Origin: Alicyclobacillus sacchari
Lineage (GTDB): Bacteria; Bacillota; Bacilli; Alicyclobacillales; Alicyclobacillaceae
DNA: 64,000 nt
Direction: 5' to 3'
Assembly (NCBI RefSeq): GCF_004366795.1
Contig: NZ_SORF01000002.1
Coordinates: 141,886-205,885 of the forward strand
Part shown: piece after piece, positions 17,019 to 26,647 of the stretch
Layout of the letters: each line of letters starts with the position of its first letter
Position numbering within the stretch: position 1 is the stretch's first letter
The notes under the pieces: generated by a model
What the model was told of the DNA's origin: nothing
The model's database searches: none
The model's input: the letters and a program-made list of their open reading frames with translations, nothing else
Translations under genes and position numbers: made by a program

Positions 17019-17056
17019 ATCGAAAATCGTTGCACGAGAATGTGAGTGGAGAAGAC

Positions 17057-20000
17057 ATGACATTCGAGATCGAACGGGTGTTAGCGGAGAGAATCGTCAT
17101 TTTGGATGGCGCCATGGGAACCATGATTCAACAGGCAAACTTGCATCCTGACGACTTCGGAGGCGCGGCCTACGATGGATGTAATGAATATTTAAATATC
17201 ACACGCCCTGATCTCATTCGCGGCATTCATCTGGCGTATCTGGAAGCTGGGGCAGACGTCATTGAGACCAATTCGTTCGGAAGTACACCACTGGTGTTGT
17301 CCGAATACGGGCTTGCGGAGCAAGCGTATGCCATCAGCAAGAGGTCCGCTCAGCTGGCACGCGAGGCAGCGGACGCATGGGCGACCGCCGATTGGCCGCG
17401 CTTTGTCGCCGGATCGATGGGACCGACGACGAAGAGTCTTTCGGTGACTGGCGGTGCGACGTTCGACGAACTGGTCGAGAGTTACCGCGTACAGGCCTTG
17501 GGATTGATGGCGGGCGGCTGTGACTTTTTGATGATCGAAACGTCGCAGGACATGCTCAATGTCAAGGCTGCTGGTCGTGCCATCGAACTGGCCGCTCGCG
17601 AGTTGAAGCGAGCCATTCCGGTCATGGTCAGCGGTACCATCGAAGCGATGGGGACGACGCTGGCTGGCCAGAACATTGAGGCATTTTATTTGTCGGTTGA
17701 GCACTTGCGTCCGTTTGCCATCGGGATGAATTGCGCAACGGGACCTGAGTTGATGCGCGATCACATGCGGGCGCTCGCGGGACTCGCGGCGTGCGCCGTC
17801 AGTTGCCATCCGAACGCTGGTCTGCCGGACGAAGAGGGCCGCTACTTGGAGACGCCGTTTGCGTTTGCAAAGAAGATGGCCGATTTCGCCCACGAAGGCT
17901 GGTTGAACATGGCAGGTGGTTGTTGCGGTACGACACCGGATCACATTCGGGAATTGCGCAGGCAATTGTCAGGACTTAGCCCGCGCCAAGCCGTACCTAT
18001 GCACGTTCACGCAGTCGCCGGGATGGAGGCGTTGCTGCTTCAAGACGACGCCCGACCCGTCATCGTCGGGGAGCGAACCAACGTCATTGGGTCGCGCAAG
18101 TTTCGCAGGCTCATCGCGGATGGCGATTACGACGCCGCGGCCGAGATCGCGCGCGCGCAGGTGCGATCCGGCGCGCAGGTGGTCGATATCTGTTTGGCGG
18201 ATCCGGATCGCGACGAGATGGCGGATATGTTGCGGCTTATCCCCCTCGCCGTGCGCAAAGTGAAGGTGCCTATCATGATCGATTCGACCGATCCGGCTGT
18301 CGTCGAAAGCGCCTTGAAACATATTCAGGGCAAGGCCATCATCAATTCGACCAATTTGGAAGACGGCGAACCAAGATTGGCGCGCTATGCGGAGTTGGCG
18401 CGCGCCTACGGCGCGGCGCTCGTCGTCGGCACGATCGACGAAAGCGGCATGGCTGTCACGCGCGAACGCAAAGTCGAGATTGCCAAGCGGGCGGTTTCGA
18501 TCCTCACGGAACGCTATGGACTGCGCAAGCAGGATATTTTGATCGATCCGCTGACGTTTCCGGTCGGGACGGGAGACGAAAAGTATATTGGTTCGGCGCA
18601 GGAGACAGTGGAAGCGATTCGCATGTTGCGGGAGCAATTGCCCGAGTGTCCGACCATCTTGGGGATTAGCAACGTGTCGTTCGGTTTGCCCCCGGCCGGA
18701 CGCGAGGTGCTCAATGCCGCGTTCTTATATCACTGTACGCGCGCCGGCTTGGGATACGCCATTGTCAACAGCGAACGCTTGGAACGGTACGCTTCGATTC
18801 CAGAAGATGAGCGCGAGTTATGCGATAGACTGCTGTTTGCAACGAGTGACGAGATCGTTGCCGAGTTCACCGCGAAATATCGGGAGAAGCGCGTGATCGC
18901 GAAGGCGGCGAAGGAGTCGCTGTCGCTCGAAGAGCGGATTGCTTCTTACGTTGTCGAGGGTTCCAAAGACGGCTTGTTTGCCGATCTCGACTTGGCACTT
19001 GCGCGGTATGCCCCACTCGATATCATCAATGGTCCGTTGATGGATGGTATGAACGAGGTTGGGCGCCTCTTTAACAATAATGAGCTGATTGTGGCAGAAG
19101 TGCTGCAAAGTGCCGAGGTGATGAAGGCCGCCGTCTCGTACCTCGAGCCACACATGGAGAAATCGGATGTCCAGGCCAAAGGGAGACTGGTGCTGGCAAC
19201 GGTGAAGGGCGACGTGCACGATATCGGCAAAAACTTAGTCGAGATCATCCTCGCCAACAATGGTTTTGAGGTTATTAATTTGGGCATCAAGGTCCCGCCG
19301 GAACAGCTGATTCAGGCCGTGCGCGAACACAAGCCGGACATGGTCGGGCTCTCTGGGTTGCTTGTCAAATCCGCACAACAGATGGTCGTTACTGCGGAGG
19401 ATTTTCGTCACGCCGGCATCGACATTCCGCTGCTCGTCGGTGGCGCCGCGCTGACGAAAAAGTTTACCCTGACGAAAATCGCGGAGAAGTACGCAGGTCC
19501 TGTGATATACGCGAAGGACGCGATGGAAGGGCTTGATATCGCCAATCAGTTGGTAGGTGCGGAACGCGATCAGCTCATTACTCGCGTTGCCCAAGAGCGC
19601 AAGGCGTTTATTGACTCGACGGCAATAAGTGCAAGCAGTTCATTTTCGGCACCTGCGAGCAGGCGCTCCGCTATTCGCCGTGATGCGCCGATTTTTGTGC
19701 CACCCGATCTAGATCGGCACGTCTTACGCGATTATCCGCTCAAGTTATTGCGTCCATACCTGAATCTACAGATGCTCTTAGGCAAACATCTAGGGCTAAC
19801 AGGCAATGTCGAAAAGCGGATCGCGAACAAGGACAGGCAAGCTGTCGAACTGCTACAAATGGTGGAAGATATTTTGCGCGATGCTCAGGAGCAACAGCTT
19901 GTGCGTGCACATGCCGTTTATCAGTTCATGCCGGTGATGGCGGATGGCGATGCAATCGTCGTCTTCGATCGGGATGGCAAGTCGGAGCGGGCGCGCCTTG

Positions 20001-20500
20001 CATTTCCGCGGCAGGCTAAAGATCCGTATCTGTGCGTGGCCGACTTCGTCCGTCCGCAGGGGAGCGGCATGGACTATCTCGCGATGTTCGCGTTGACGAC
20101 AGGGGGAGCCATTCGCATCGAATCAGAGCGCTTAAAGGCGGAGGGCAGCTACTTGCGCGCACATGCCCTGCAGGCCATCGCCTTGGAGCTTGCGGAGGCT
20201 TTCGCCGAACGCCTGCACCAGCAACTGCGCGATATGTGGGGTTTCCCCGATCCGTTGTCCATGACGATGCGTGAACGGTTTATCGCGCGCTATCAGGGCA
20301 TTCGCGTGTCGTTTGGGTATCCGGCATGTCCGGATCTGGAACAGCAGCAGATTTTGTTCTCGCTGCTCAAGCCGGAAGATATCGGCATGACCTTGACCGA
20401 CGGCTTCATGATGGACCCAGAAGCGTCTGTCTCAGCGCTCGTGTTTAGCCATCCGGAGGCGCGCTACTTTAATGTGGAAGCCGATTCGTCGGCAGGATGA
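17057..20500 (+). CDS. metH: Cobalamin-dependent methionine synthase MetH
   Basis: MetH transfers the methyl group of 5-methyl-THF to homocysteine through cobalamin. The 1147-residue protein has the full module order: homocysteine/zinc domain (GMNCATGP and GGCCGTTPDH supply the Zn cysteines), pterin domain (VGERTNVIGSRKF), helical cap and B12 domain with DVHDIGKN near residue 718, and the AdoMet-binding reactivation domain at the C-terminus. ATG at 17057 has GTGGAGAAG upstream; an earlier in-frame codon lies in the promoter. It needs B12, fitting the cobalamin genes at 43957-47573. The next gene begins 14 bases downstream. Confidence 0.97.
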   Translation: MTFEIERVLAERIVILDGAMGTMIQQANLHPDDFGGAAYDGCNEYLNITRPDLIRGIHLAYLEAGADVIETNSFGSTPLVLSEYGLAEQAYAISKRSAQLAREAADAWATADWPRFVAGSMGPTTKSLSVTGGATFDELVESYRVQALGLMAGGCDFLMIETSQDMLNVKAAGRAIELAARELKRAIPVMVSGTIEAMGTTLAGQNIEAFYLSVEHLRPFAIGMNCATGPELMRDHMRALAGLAACAVSCHPNAGLPDEEGRYLETPFAFAKKMADFAHEGWLNMAGGCCGTTPDHIRELRRQLSGLSPRQAVPMHVHAVAGMEALLLQDDARPVIVGERTNVIGSRKFRRLIADGDYDAAAEIARAQVRSGAQVVDICLADPDRDEMADMLRLIPLAVRKVKVPIMIDSTDPAVVESALKHIQGKAIINSTNLEDGEPRLARYAELARAYGAALVVGTIDESGMAVTRERKVEIAKRAVSILTERYGLRKQDILIDPLTFPVGTGDEKYIGSAQETVEAIRMLREQLPECPTILGISNVSFGLPPAGREVLNAAFLYHCTRAGLGYAIVNSERLERYASIPEDERELCDRLLFATSDEIVAEFTAKYREKRVIAKAAKESLSLEERIASYVVEGSKDGLFADLDLALARYAPLDIINGPLMDGMNEVGRLFNNNELIVAEVLQSAEVMKAAVSYLEPHMEKSDVQAKGRLVLATVKGDVHDIGKNLVEIILANNGFEVINLGIKVPPEQLIQAVREHKPDMVGLSGLLVKSAQQMVVTAEDFRHAGIDIPLLVGGAALTKKFTLTKIAEKYAGPVIYAKDAMEGLDIANQLVGAERDQLITRVAQERKAFIDSTAISASSSFSAPASRRSAIRRDAPIFVPPDLDRHVLRDYPLKLLRPYLNLQMLLGKHLGLTGNVEKRIANKDRQAVELLQMVEDILRDAQEQQLVRAHAVYQFMPVMADGDAIVVFDRDGKSERARLAFPRQAKDPYLCVADFVRPQGSGMDYLAMFALTTGGAIRIESERLKAEGSYLRAHALQAIALELAEAFAERLHQQLRDMWGFPDPLSMTMRERFIARYQGIRVSFGYPACPDLEQQQILFSLLKPEDIGMTLTDGFMMDPEASVSALVFSHPEARYFNVEADSSAG

Positions 20501-20514
20501 AAGGAGACAACGGG

Positions 20515-22461
20515 ATGCCATCAGGCGGATGGGAGACATGGTCAATCCCCCCTCGCGAGTTGGCGGCGGCTGCAAGCCGTTACGTGATCTTCGACGGGGC
20601 GATGGCGACCTATTTGCACCAGTGCGGCGTGCCAATCCGCGTTTGCGCAGAGGAATTGAACTTGTCGAAGCCGATGCTCGTGGAGCAAGTTCACCGCGCT
20701 TATGTCGAGGCTGGCGCAACCGTCGTGCAGACGAACACTTTTGCCGCAAATCGGCTCGATCTCGCGCGTTACGGGCTCGATGCCGAGACTGCGGCCATCA
20801 ACCACCAAGCTGTGATCACGGCACGTGTGGCTGCGGCGCAACGCGCAAGCGTCTACGGCACGATGGGGCCGGCTGCCGGCGGCACCCGCTACGGTGCCCT
20901 GTTGACGGCCGATGAGCGCTCGCGCCTCGGCCAAGTGTACGAAGAACAGGCGCAGGCCTTAATCGCGGCCGGGATCGATGGAATCGTGCTTGAGACATTC
21001 CCGGATCTTGAAGAACTTTTACTTGCTCTGCGGGTTGTGCGCTCGATCGCGCCTGATTTGCCGATTGTGGCCAATCTCTCGCCTGAAGAAGTCGGTGTCA
21101 CGCGCGACGGTGTCTTGCTGACACAGGCATTTGCGACATTGCGCGATGCTGGCGCGTCTGTCGTCGGATTAAACTGTCGACTCGGGCCGTATGGTATTCT
21201 CCGTTCGTTTGAACAAATTGCGTTTGACGGTGGACCTTATGCAGCCGTTCCCAACGGCGGCATTTTGCATCGGAGTGAATCGGAGGGCTTGGCCTATACG
21301 GGCGACGTCGACGACTTTGCGCGCGTCATGTCAGATATCGCTCGCCTCGGGGTGCGTTGGCTCGGTGGCTGCTGTGGGACGACGCCCGAACATATCCGCA
21401 AGCTGGTCCTTACTTTGCAAGCACAGGACGCGATAGGCACACCAGCAGAACCTGACCAAAACCCGCTGCCCGTTCAAGTGGTGGTGGCCGATGAACGCGC
21501 GGAGGTGGACCATGTTGCTGTGGAAGTTCCACTCGGGCCGTCCATCGTCGACATGCTGGCGAATAGGAATAGGACAACGGTCATTGTCGAACTCGATCCG
21601 CCAAAGCATCTATCGGCCACACGTTTTCTGGCTGGGGCAAAGGCCCTATGCGAAGCCGGCGCGGACATGATCACGATGGCTGACAATTCGCTCGGATCCG
21701 TGCGCATTTCGAATATGGCTTTGGCAAGTGTGCTGAAACAGCGAGGTATCGAACCACTGGTGCACGTCACCTGCCGTGATCGCAATCTCATCGGACAGCA
21801 GTCGCATTTGATGGGCCTGCATGTACTCGGCGTGCGCAACATCCTGCTGATCACCGGCGATCCGTCGCGCTACGGCGATTTGCCCGGCGCAACCAGCGTC
21901 TACGACGTTTCATCGATGGATTTGACGAAAATGGTGCGCAAGCTCAATGATGGCGTGGGGTTCTCAGGCAAACCGCTGCAACGTCCGGCGCAGTTCGTCA
22001 TCGGCACCGCGTTTAACCCACACGTCCACAACTTCGCGAAGGCCGTCGATCGTTTGCGGCGCAAGGTGGAGGCGGGCGCCGACTTCGTCATGACGCAACC
22101 CGTGTACGATCCGGCGTTGATGGAGCGGATTGCGGATGTTACACAAGATCTGGGCGTCCCGATTTTGATTGGTATCATGCCATTGACCAGCGCTCGTAAT
22201 GCGGAATTTATTCATCACCAGGTGCCCGGGATTTCCATTCCTGCGGATATTCTGTCGCGTATGCGGGAGGCAGCTCCCGAAGAGGCGCAGGAGGTTGGGG
22301 TGGAGATTGCCAAATCGTTGGTGGATCGTGCACTCAGTTGTTATCGAGGGATTTATTTGGTGACGCCGTTTCTCAAATACGACATCACGGCGCGACTGAC
22401 GGCATACATTCGCGAGCTCACCGTCCCTGCTGTGGCGTCGGCGGCGCGCGGCGGACTGTGA
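20515..22461 (+). CDS. Bifunctional homocysteine S-methyltransferase / MTHF reductase
   Basis: This fusion resembles B. subtilis YitJ. Residues 1 to about 300 form a homocysteine methyltransferase domain (FDGAMATYLH, VGLNCRLGP, and GGCCGTTPEH for zinc). From about 335 on is the methylenetetrahydrofolate reductase barrel (TTVIVELDPPKH, LLITGDPSRYGD, FVMTQPVYDP). It would supply 5-methyl-THF to MetH just upstream and may also methylate homocysteine itself. The ATG at 20515 follows AAAGGAG by eight bases. The AAAGGAG sits at the metH stop, so the two genes are one operon. Confidence 0.93.
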   Translation: MPSGGWETWSIPPRELAAAASRYVIFDGAMATYLHQCGVPIRVCAEELNLSKPMLVEQVHRAYVEAGATVVQTNTFAANRLDLARYGLDAETAAINHQAVITARVAAAQRASVYGTMGPAAGGTRYGALLTADERSRLGQVYEEQAQALIAAGIDGIVLETFPDLEELLLALRVVRSIAPDLPIVANLSPEEVGVTRDGVLLTQAFATLRDAGASVVGLNCRLGPYGILRSFEQIAFDGGPYAAVPNGGILHRSESEGLAYTGDVDDFARVMSDIARLGVRWLGGCCGTTPEHIRKLVLTLQAQDAIGTPAEPDQNPLPVQVVVADERAEVDHVAVEVPLGPSIVDMLANRNRTTVIVELDPPKHLSATRFLAGAKALCEAGADMITMADNSLGSVRISNMALASVLKQRGIEPLVHVTCRDRNLIGQQSHLMGLHVLGVRNILLITGDPSRYGDLPGATSVYDVSSMDLTKMVRKLNDGVGFSGKPLQRPAQFVIGTAFNPHVHNFAKAVDRLRRKVEAGADFVMTQPVYDPALMERIADVTQDLGVPILIGIMPLTSARNAEFIHHQVPGISIPADILSRMREAAPEEAQEVGVEIAKSLVDRALSCYRGIYLVTPFLKYDITARLTAYIRELTVPAVASAARGGL

Positions 22462-22596
22462 AGGTAGACCTGGACAGACCGTCGTTCCTACTTTCCTATC
22501 GTACCGTTTTGTGTACCGCGCGTCGTTGCACCTGTCTCGGTATTCGGCTAGGGTAAGGGGGAAGTTACAGACATTTGTTTGAAATGAGGTCGGATC

Positions 22597-23199
22597 ATGC
22601 GGAGGATCGGTTTCACAACAGTCCTGTGCAGCGCTTTGGCGCTCGGTGCGGTCGTTGGCTGTGGGAATGTAGGTGAGCCAAGCCAGTCAGGCGGCGCGAA
22701 GGTGGTGCGAGCTCAGGCTCATCCGCTTGTGTTTCAGAATCGGACGCAGGAGTACGTCACCTCTCCTGATGCCCGGTTCGATCCGCAGACAGTTGGAAGC
22801 TCTTTGTACGAAAACGTACCTGTTCTGCAAGCTGACGGAAAGCCTGCACATCTTGACGTTGCGCGTGGGCCGATTCTATTTGTCGCCTACTGGTGCCCTC
22901 ACTGCCAGCGAACGCTTCAGCTTTTCACCAAGTTGATATCGCAATTCAAACAAACCCCGACCTTGGTTGCCGTAGGGTATCCGAAAGGCGCGACATTAGC
23001 CGATGCCGTTCGAATCAATCACACGGAACGACAACAGTTACGTCTAGCGAACTTTCCGACATACTACATGCTGGCTTCGGATGCCGGTGACAAGTACGCT
23101 CCACTGGGCTATCCGACGCTCGTCTACCGCAGGGATGGACAGACATTCAGCCTCTTCGGCGAGCATACGTCCGCCATTTGGAAGCAGGTCTTGTCATGA
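22597..23199 (+). CDS. Thioredoxin-like lipoprotein with CPHC
   Basis: A 200-residue exported protein. The signal peptide ends in a lipobox (AVVGC, cysteine at about residue 22), so it should be anchored on the outer face of the membrane. A thioredoxin-fold core carries the WCPHC active site near residue 106, as in DsbA-type and TlpA-like thiol oxidoreductases, and a cis-proline is likely in LGYPTLVY. It may handle disulfides of exported proteins. The downstream GGDEF gene is separated by about 185 bases. Confidence 0.75.
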   Translation: MRRIGFTTVLCSALALGAVVGCGNVGEPSQSGGAKVVRAQAHPLVFQNRTQEYVTSPDARFDPQTVGSSLYENVPVLQADGKPAHLDVARGPILFVAYWCPHCQRTLQLFTKLISQFKQTPTLVAVGYPKGATLADAVRINHTERQQLRLANFPTYYMLASDAGDKYAPLGYPTLVYRRDGQTFSLFGEHTSAIWKQVLS

Positions 23200-23383
23200 A
23201 TACAGGCACCTGTTTCGGAACGGTCCAAGGACAAGCAGGAACAGGCTTTCGTCATGTCGAATTCCACTATCTAAATCGCAGAGCGATATGATCAACTGAG
23301 TGTAGGCATAGCATAGGCATAAGGACGTCCAGTCGGTGGTGTGAACCATTGACCGGGCGTTTGTCATCGCGGGAGATGGAGAC

Positions 23384-24385
23384 ATGGAAGCCAACCTGTT
23401 GCGCAGGCTTTATGCTCATACGAGGGAGTGGGGCAGAGCCCAGCGAGGGATCGACCTGTTGCGGCTTGCCGCCGAGGCCTTGCAAGCATTGGGGCAAATC
23501 GACACAGGCTGTTTTATTTACAGAAAGCGCGGTATTGAAACCGACTTCGTCCCGCAACCTGCGGAGGCTTTTGCTCCATGGGGGGCGTTTCAGGATGACG
23601 CCCGCTTTGTCAGTGGACTTCGATCACTCTTCGAAACGAGCCTTACACTTGACGTTCCTACGGAGCGTTGGCTTCTGGCGGAGGACATACCCAATCTATC
23701 ACTGGTCGAGCTTGTACGTGGTCACGGGTTGCTGGAGCTTGGTGTATGGCCCATCTATTCGCGCGAAGAAGTTCGTGGCGCCATAATCGTTGCACGCACA
23801 CGGCCTGCGAATCGGATTACAGCAGAAATGAGCAATGCGCTCGTCGACGCCTGTGCTGCGCAGGTGTCGTTGGCACTTGACATGATCATGGCTTTACGTA
23901 TCGCCGAACATGCCAGTCAACGCGATTTGCTAACGGGCGCTTGGAATCGGCGCGGCATCGAAAGCCGGATCGGACACTTTATCAATAGCCGCTCGCGTCT
24001 GCAAGACAGGCAACATGTCATCCTCGGGTTGGTCGACGTTGACAACTTTAAAGAGATCAACGATACGTATGGCCATCCAACCGGTGATCGCGTGTTGCGC
24101 AACATCGTGCACGCCATGAGGGCGTGCGTGGAGACACATGGCCTCATTGGCCGCCTGGGGGGCGACGAGTTTATCGTCCTGTGTCAATCGAATTGGCACT
24201 GGCACGAGTTCATGTTGCAGATTCAAAGCGCGGTCGCCAATCGTGCCAACGGACTCTATGCTATCTCGGTGGGCGGAGCCGAGTGGGGGATAGATGGCAC
24301 GACGTTTGAGGCGTGCTATGCAAAAGCAGACGAACGGCTGTATGCAAACAAACGTGCACGAAAGCAGGCGGCGATGCATCGGTAG
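23384..24385 (+). CDS. Diguanylate cyclase with N-terminal GAF-like region
   Basis: A soluble 333-residue protein. Residues 1 to about 165 look like a GAF-type sensor (no membrane segments). The C-terminal GGDEF domain has DLLTGAWNRRG, DVDNFKEINDTYGHPTGD and an intact RLGGDEFIVL near residue 257, so it should make cyclic di-GMP. The inhibitory RxxD site upstream of GGDEF is not seen. The 184 bases before it hold no other gene. Confidence 0.85.
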   Translation: MEANLLRRLYAHTREWGRAQRGIDLLRLAAEALQALGQIDTGCFIYRKRGIETDFVPQPAEAFAPWGAFQDDARFVSGLRSLFETSLTLDVPTERWLLAEDIPNLSLVELVRGHGLLELGVWPIYSREEVRGAIIVARTRPANRITAEMSNALVDACAAQVSLALDMIMALRIAEHASQRDLLTGAWNRRGIESRIGHFINSRSRLQDRQHVILGLVDVDNFKEINDTYGHPTGDRVLRNIVHAMRACVETHGLIGRLGGDEFIVLCQSNWHWHEFMLQIQSAVANRANGLYAISVGGAEWGIDGTTFEACYAKADERLYANKRARKQAAMHR

Positions 24386-24418
24386 ATGGCATCCTCCGCC
24401 TGCGGCATGCTGCTGCCT

Positions 24419-24718
24419 TCAGCTTTCAATGGGAAAGTCGACGACGATGATGTCTGTTCTCCCCATTTCCAGGCTATACTGGACTAACTCCTGGTGCTTC
24501 GGGTGAGGTCCGTAAGCATCAAGCGCCGCGCGGTCGACGAAACGCACAGTTAATCCCACTTGGAACCCTTGGTTACGCCCTGTTGTGTCGCGGCCGATGG
24601 CGATGTCCACAATACCCGGGATGTGTTCGGGAAAACGATGAGCCATACCGTATAGCGTGTTCAATTGTTCTTGCGTCGGTTCAGATGCGAATCGAAACAA
24701 CACCATATGTTCGTACAT
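24419..24718 (-). CDS. Dabb (stress-responsive A/B barrel) domain protein
   Basis: A 99-residue single-domain protein: MYEHMVLFRFA opens the barrel, the middle part has the GRNQGFQVGLTVRFVDRAALDAYGPHPKH block typical of Dabb proteins, and it ends in IIVVDFP. The ATG has GGAGG upstream; earlier in-frame codons lack one. Dabb proteins form dimeric ferredoxin-like barrels of varied function. The gene converges on the GGDEF gene. Confidence 0.8.
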   Translation of the reverse strand: MYEHMVLFRFASEPTQEQLNTLYGMAHRFPEHIPGIVDIAIGRDTTGRNQGFQVGLTVRFVDRAALDAYGPHPKHQELVQYSLEMGRTDIIVVDFPIES

Positions 24719-24795
24719 GCAGGGATACCTCCACTTCCATGGTCCCCTCCAGTGTACCACCGATCGGCCGTAAGCCCGAAATCACGTTTGGGAGA

Positions 24796-25044
24796 TTAGG
24801 GTCCGAAGCGAAACGCTCCTTTTTCATCACCATCGTCGATGACTCCGTTATATACACTTTTTTGATCGACATTGATGGTCCGCTGTGCCGGGAGCCAGTT
24901 GGCAAACCCATAGATGGGGGCCTGTCCCTGATTTGTCTTGGTGCTCGCGTCAAAACCGCCAAACGTATGTGCTCCGACCCATACGCCAGCGTTTTGCTGC
25001 GGGACGTTGGTTGCGATGTGCCTGCCGATGATCCATGTTGGCAT
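24796..25044 (-). CDS. Spore germination protein, GerPA/GerPF type
   Basis: An 82-residue GerP protein starting MPTWIIGRH, with NVPQQNAGVWVGAHTFGGFD, YGFANW and DDGD near the end. GerP proteins are needed for germinants to pass the spore coat. ATG at 25044 follows AAGGGGTG; a GTG nine bases upstream lacks space for a ribosome site. It follows its paralogue on the minus strand, separated by about five bases, and is clearly duplicated from it. Confidence 0.85.
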   Translation of the reverse strand: MPTWIIGRHIATNVPQQNAGVWVGAHTFGGFDASTKTNQGQAPIYGFANWLPAQRTINVDQKSVYNGVIDDGDEKGAFRFGP

Positions 25045-25049
25045 GTCAG

Positions 25050-25301
25050 TCACCCCTTATGCACAGATATGGTTGGTTTTACGTCGCCATCGTCAATCGC
25101 TCCGTCCATCCACGCCCATCCACTTAGATTCGCAGCGTACCCATTGGGGTAGAGGTTGCAAAATCCGTATACGCTGGCGCGTCCGCGGTCGATTTTCATA
25201 TTGGCGTCGAATCCTCCGTGCGCCGTGATGCCGACAAATAGCCCGGCATTTTGCTGCGCTGAATGGTAATCGATCCTGTCTATGAGAATCCATGTGGGCA
25301 C
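25050..25301 (-). CDS. Spore germination protein, GerPA/GerPF type
   Basis: An 83-residue paralogue of the preceding gene (MPTWILIDRI, SAQQNAGLFVGITAHGGFDANMK, YGFCNLYP, DGAIDDGDVKPT). The GTG start follows GGAGGTGGGATC. It is transcribed divergently from gerPC and is first in a two-gene minus-strand unit. Confidence 0.85.
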   Translation of the reverse strand: MPTWILIDRIDYHSAQQNAGLFVGITAHGGFDANMKIDRGRASVYGFCNLYPNGYAANLSGWAWMDGAIDDGDVKPTISVHKG

Positions 25302-25325
25302 GATCCCACCTCCATCTTCTGGCCG

Positions 25326-25403
25326 ATTCTATGCGCGCACGCGAACGTGCAGAACTGCACATCGCCGCGTGCAGGCGTAAAAGCGCAGCTCGTACATATA
25401 TAT
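25326..25403. promoter_or_regulatory. Divergent mother-cell type promoters of the gerP cluster
   Basis: On the minus strand CATAGAAT (25326-25333), and on the plus strand CATATATAT (25395-25403), resemble the CATAnnnT -10 box of sigma-E and sigma-K. They are placed 25-40 bases from the respective starts. The -35 elements are unclear. Late mother-cell control is known for gerP genes. Confidence 0.4.
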
Positions 25404-25437
25404 GAACCGAGGTCAAGCGCCCGTAGGAGGAAGTGCA

Positions 25438-25791
25438 ATGCTGGGTTTTCGCAGGCATAGACGCGAACGCGAGATCGCGGCAAGGCTCGAAGAACTTGTG
25501 CAAGCCGTGCGTGATGCCTTGGACGAACATTCGAAACATACAGTACAGGTGACGGTACAGCATCTGCACGTCGACCAGGTTGCGCTTCAAGAATTGCTGT
25601 TTCGCGTGGACAGTTTCGACATTGACGAACTGAGTGGGACGCTCAATTTCGGAAACAACTTTGGCGTGGGGAGTCCGAGTTCGCATGGAAAGAAGAAGCA
25701 ACCTTCCTCTCCAAGCGGGATCGCGCAGACGGGGACGGGATTCCGCGTATCGCTGACAGATGTGACCCCAGATACGGCGAGCGATACGTGA
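25438..25791 (+). CDS. gerPC: Spore germination protein GerPC-like
   Basis: A 117-residue protein. After a basic N-terminus comes a helical region (ERE-IAARLEELVQAVRDAL), then the GerPC hallmark LLFRVDSFDIDELSGTLNFG, followed by a Ser/Gly/Lys-rich linker and tail. It is much shorter than B. subtilis GerPC (about 200 residues). The ATG follows GTAGGAGGAAGTGCA. It is the first gene of the plus-strand gerP unit. Confidence 0.75.
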   Translation: MLGFRRHRREREIAARLEELVQAVRDALDEHSKHTVQVTVQHLHVDQVALQELLFRVDSFDIDELSGTLNFGNNFGVGSPSSHGKKKQPSSPSGIAQTGTGFRVSLTDVTPDTASDT

Positions 25792-25821
25792 GTTCGAATT
25801 TTTCGGCAGGGAGGGGAACAC

Positions 25822-26091
25822 GTGAGCAACGCGCTGTCACCGACATTCATTATTGGCAGCATCCAGATTCATCAGATTTCGGGTGCGTCCTGTCTCAATA
25901 TGGGCAACACCTGGGCCTCAGGCTTCCAGAGCCACTCGAAGCATAATCAGGGCTTTGGCAATGTGTACGGGGAGCGCTCCTCCATTCAAGGGAATCGAAC
26001 GCTCCAGAACGATCCGGATGGGCTGGACCTTGCGGTGTTGCCAGAACATGCGCGGCCATCATGGTTGTCCAGTTGGCTACGGGGGCGCTAG
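25822..26091 (+). CDS. Spore germination protein, GerPB/GerPE type
   Basis: An 89-residue protein with the GerPB/E pattern IGSIQIHQISGASCLNMGNT, then SHSKHNQGFGNVYGERS and DPDGLDL. The GTG start follows GGGAGGGG by several bases. It resembles the N-terminal half of the two-domain protein at 26896-27402. Which of GerPB or GerPE it represents cannot be settled by eye. Confidence 0.7.
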   Translation: MSNALSPTFIIGSIQIHQISGASCLNMGNTWASGFQSHSKHNQGFGNVYGERSSIQGNRTLQNDPDGLDLAVLPEHARPSWLSSWLRGR

Positions 26092-26133
26092 GGTGGTATC
26101 TGTGGCCATGGCTGCGATTCGGAGGCGTCGAGC

Positions 26134-26628
26134 TTGAACAAGTCTAACAATCCGTTTGATTTTATCAACCAGCTTGGTGATTTAGGAGACATGCGGAAGT
26201 TTTTAGGGCAGGATTTTTTTAAGAACTTGCCGCTGCCAAACATGCAGAGCATGCCCTTTTTTCAAGAGGAACGATCGGCGTCCGAGTTTCCGGCAATTGA
26301 TTTGTACAACCGCAGCACGGAACTTATCGCTGCGATTGCGCTGCCAGGCTTAAAATCGGCATCTGACGTGGCACTAACCGTTCGATCGCGCTTTTTGCGC
26401 GTACGGGGCACGGTGCCCAACTACTTCTCTGGCACGCACGAACAAAAATTGATGTCCGAAGTTTTTCATGGCGCGTTCGACCGCGAGATCGAGTTGCCTG
26501 AACGCGTGTTGCCCGATTCGACCAAGGCGCTGTACCGCAGCGGTCTCTTGGTCGTCTATCTGCAAAAGGATCAGGTGCGCGAGCAGCCGACCGACGCAAT
26601 TGAAATCGATTTTTCGGGCGACGAATAA
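26134..26628 (+). CDS. Hsp20/alpha-crystallin-like spore protein
   Basis: A 164-residue protein whose C-terminal part (from about residue 52) has the alpha-crystallin fold pattern: PAIDLYNRSTELIAAIALPGL, FLRVRGTV, FDREIELPERVLPDSTKALYRSGLLVVYL. The N-terminus is rich in Asn, Phe and Met, as in spore-coat Hsp20 proteins such as CotM/CotP. The TTG start has GGAGG eight bases upstream. It lies inside the gerP cluster, so a role in coat assembly is likely. Confidence 0.75.
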   Translation: MNKSNNPFDFINQLGDLGDMRKFLGQDFFKNLPLPNMQSMPFFQEERSASEFPAIDLYNRSTELIAAIALPGLKSASDVALTVRSRFLRVRGTVPNYFSGTHEQKLMSEVFHGAFDREIELPERVLPDSTKALYRSGLLVVYLQKDQVREQPTDAIEIDFSGDE

Positions 26629-26647
26629 GGGGAAGGGGTCGAGGCGC

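Noticed and set aside
16904-17056. SAM riboswitch upstream of metH
   Set aside because: The promoter -10 box is 38 bases before the start; no S-box core was found.
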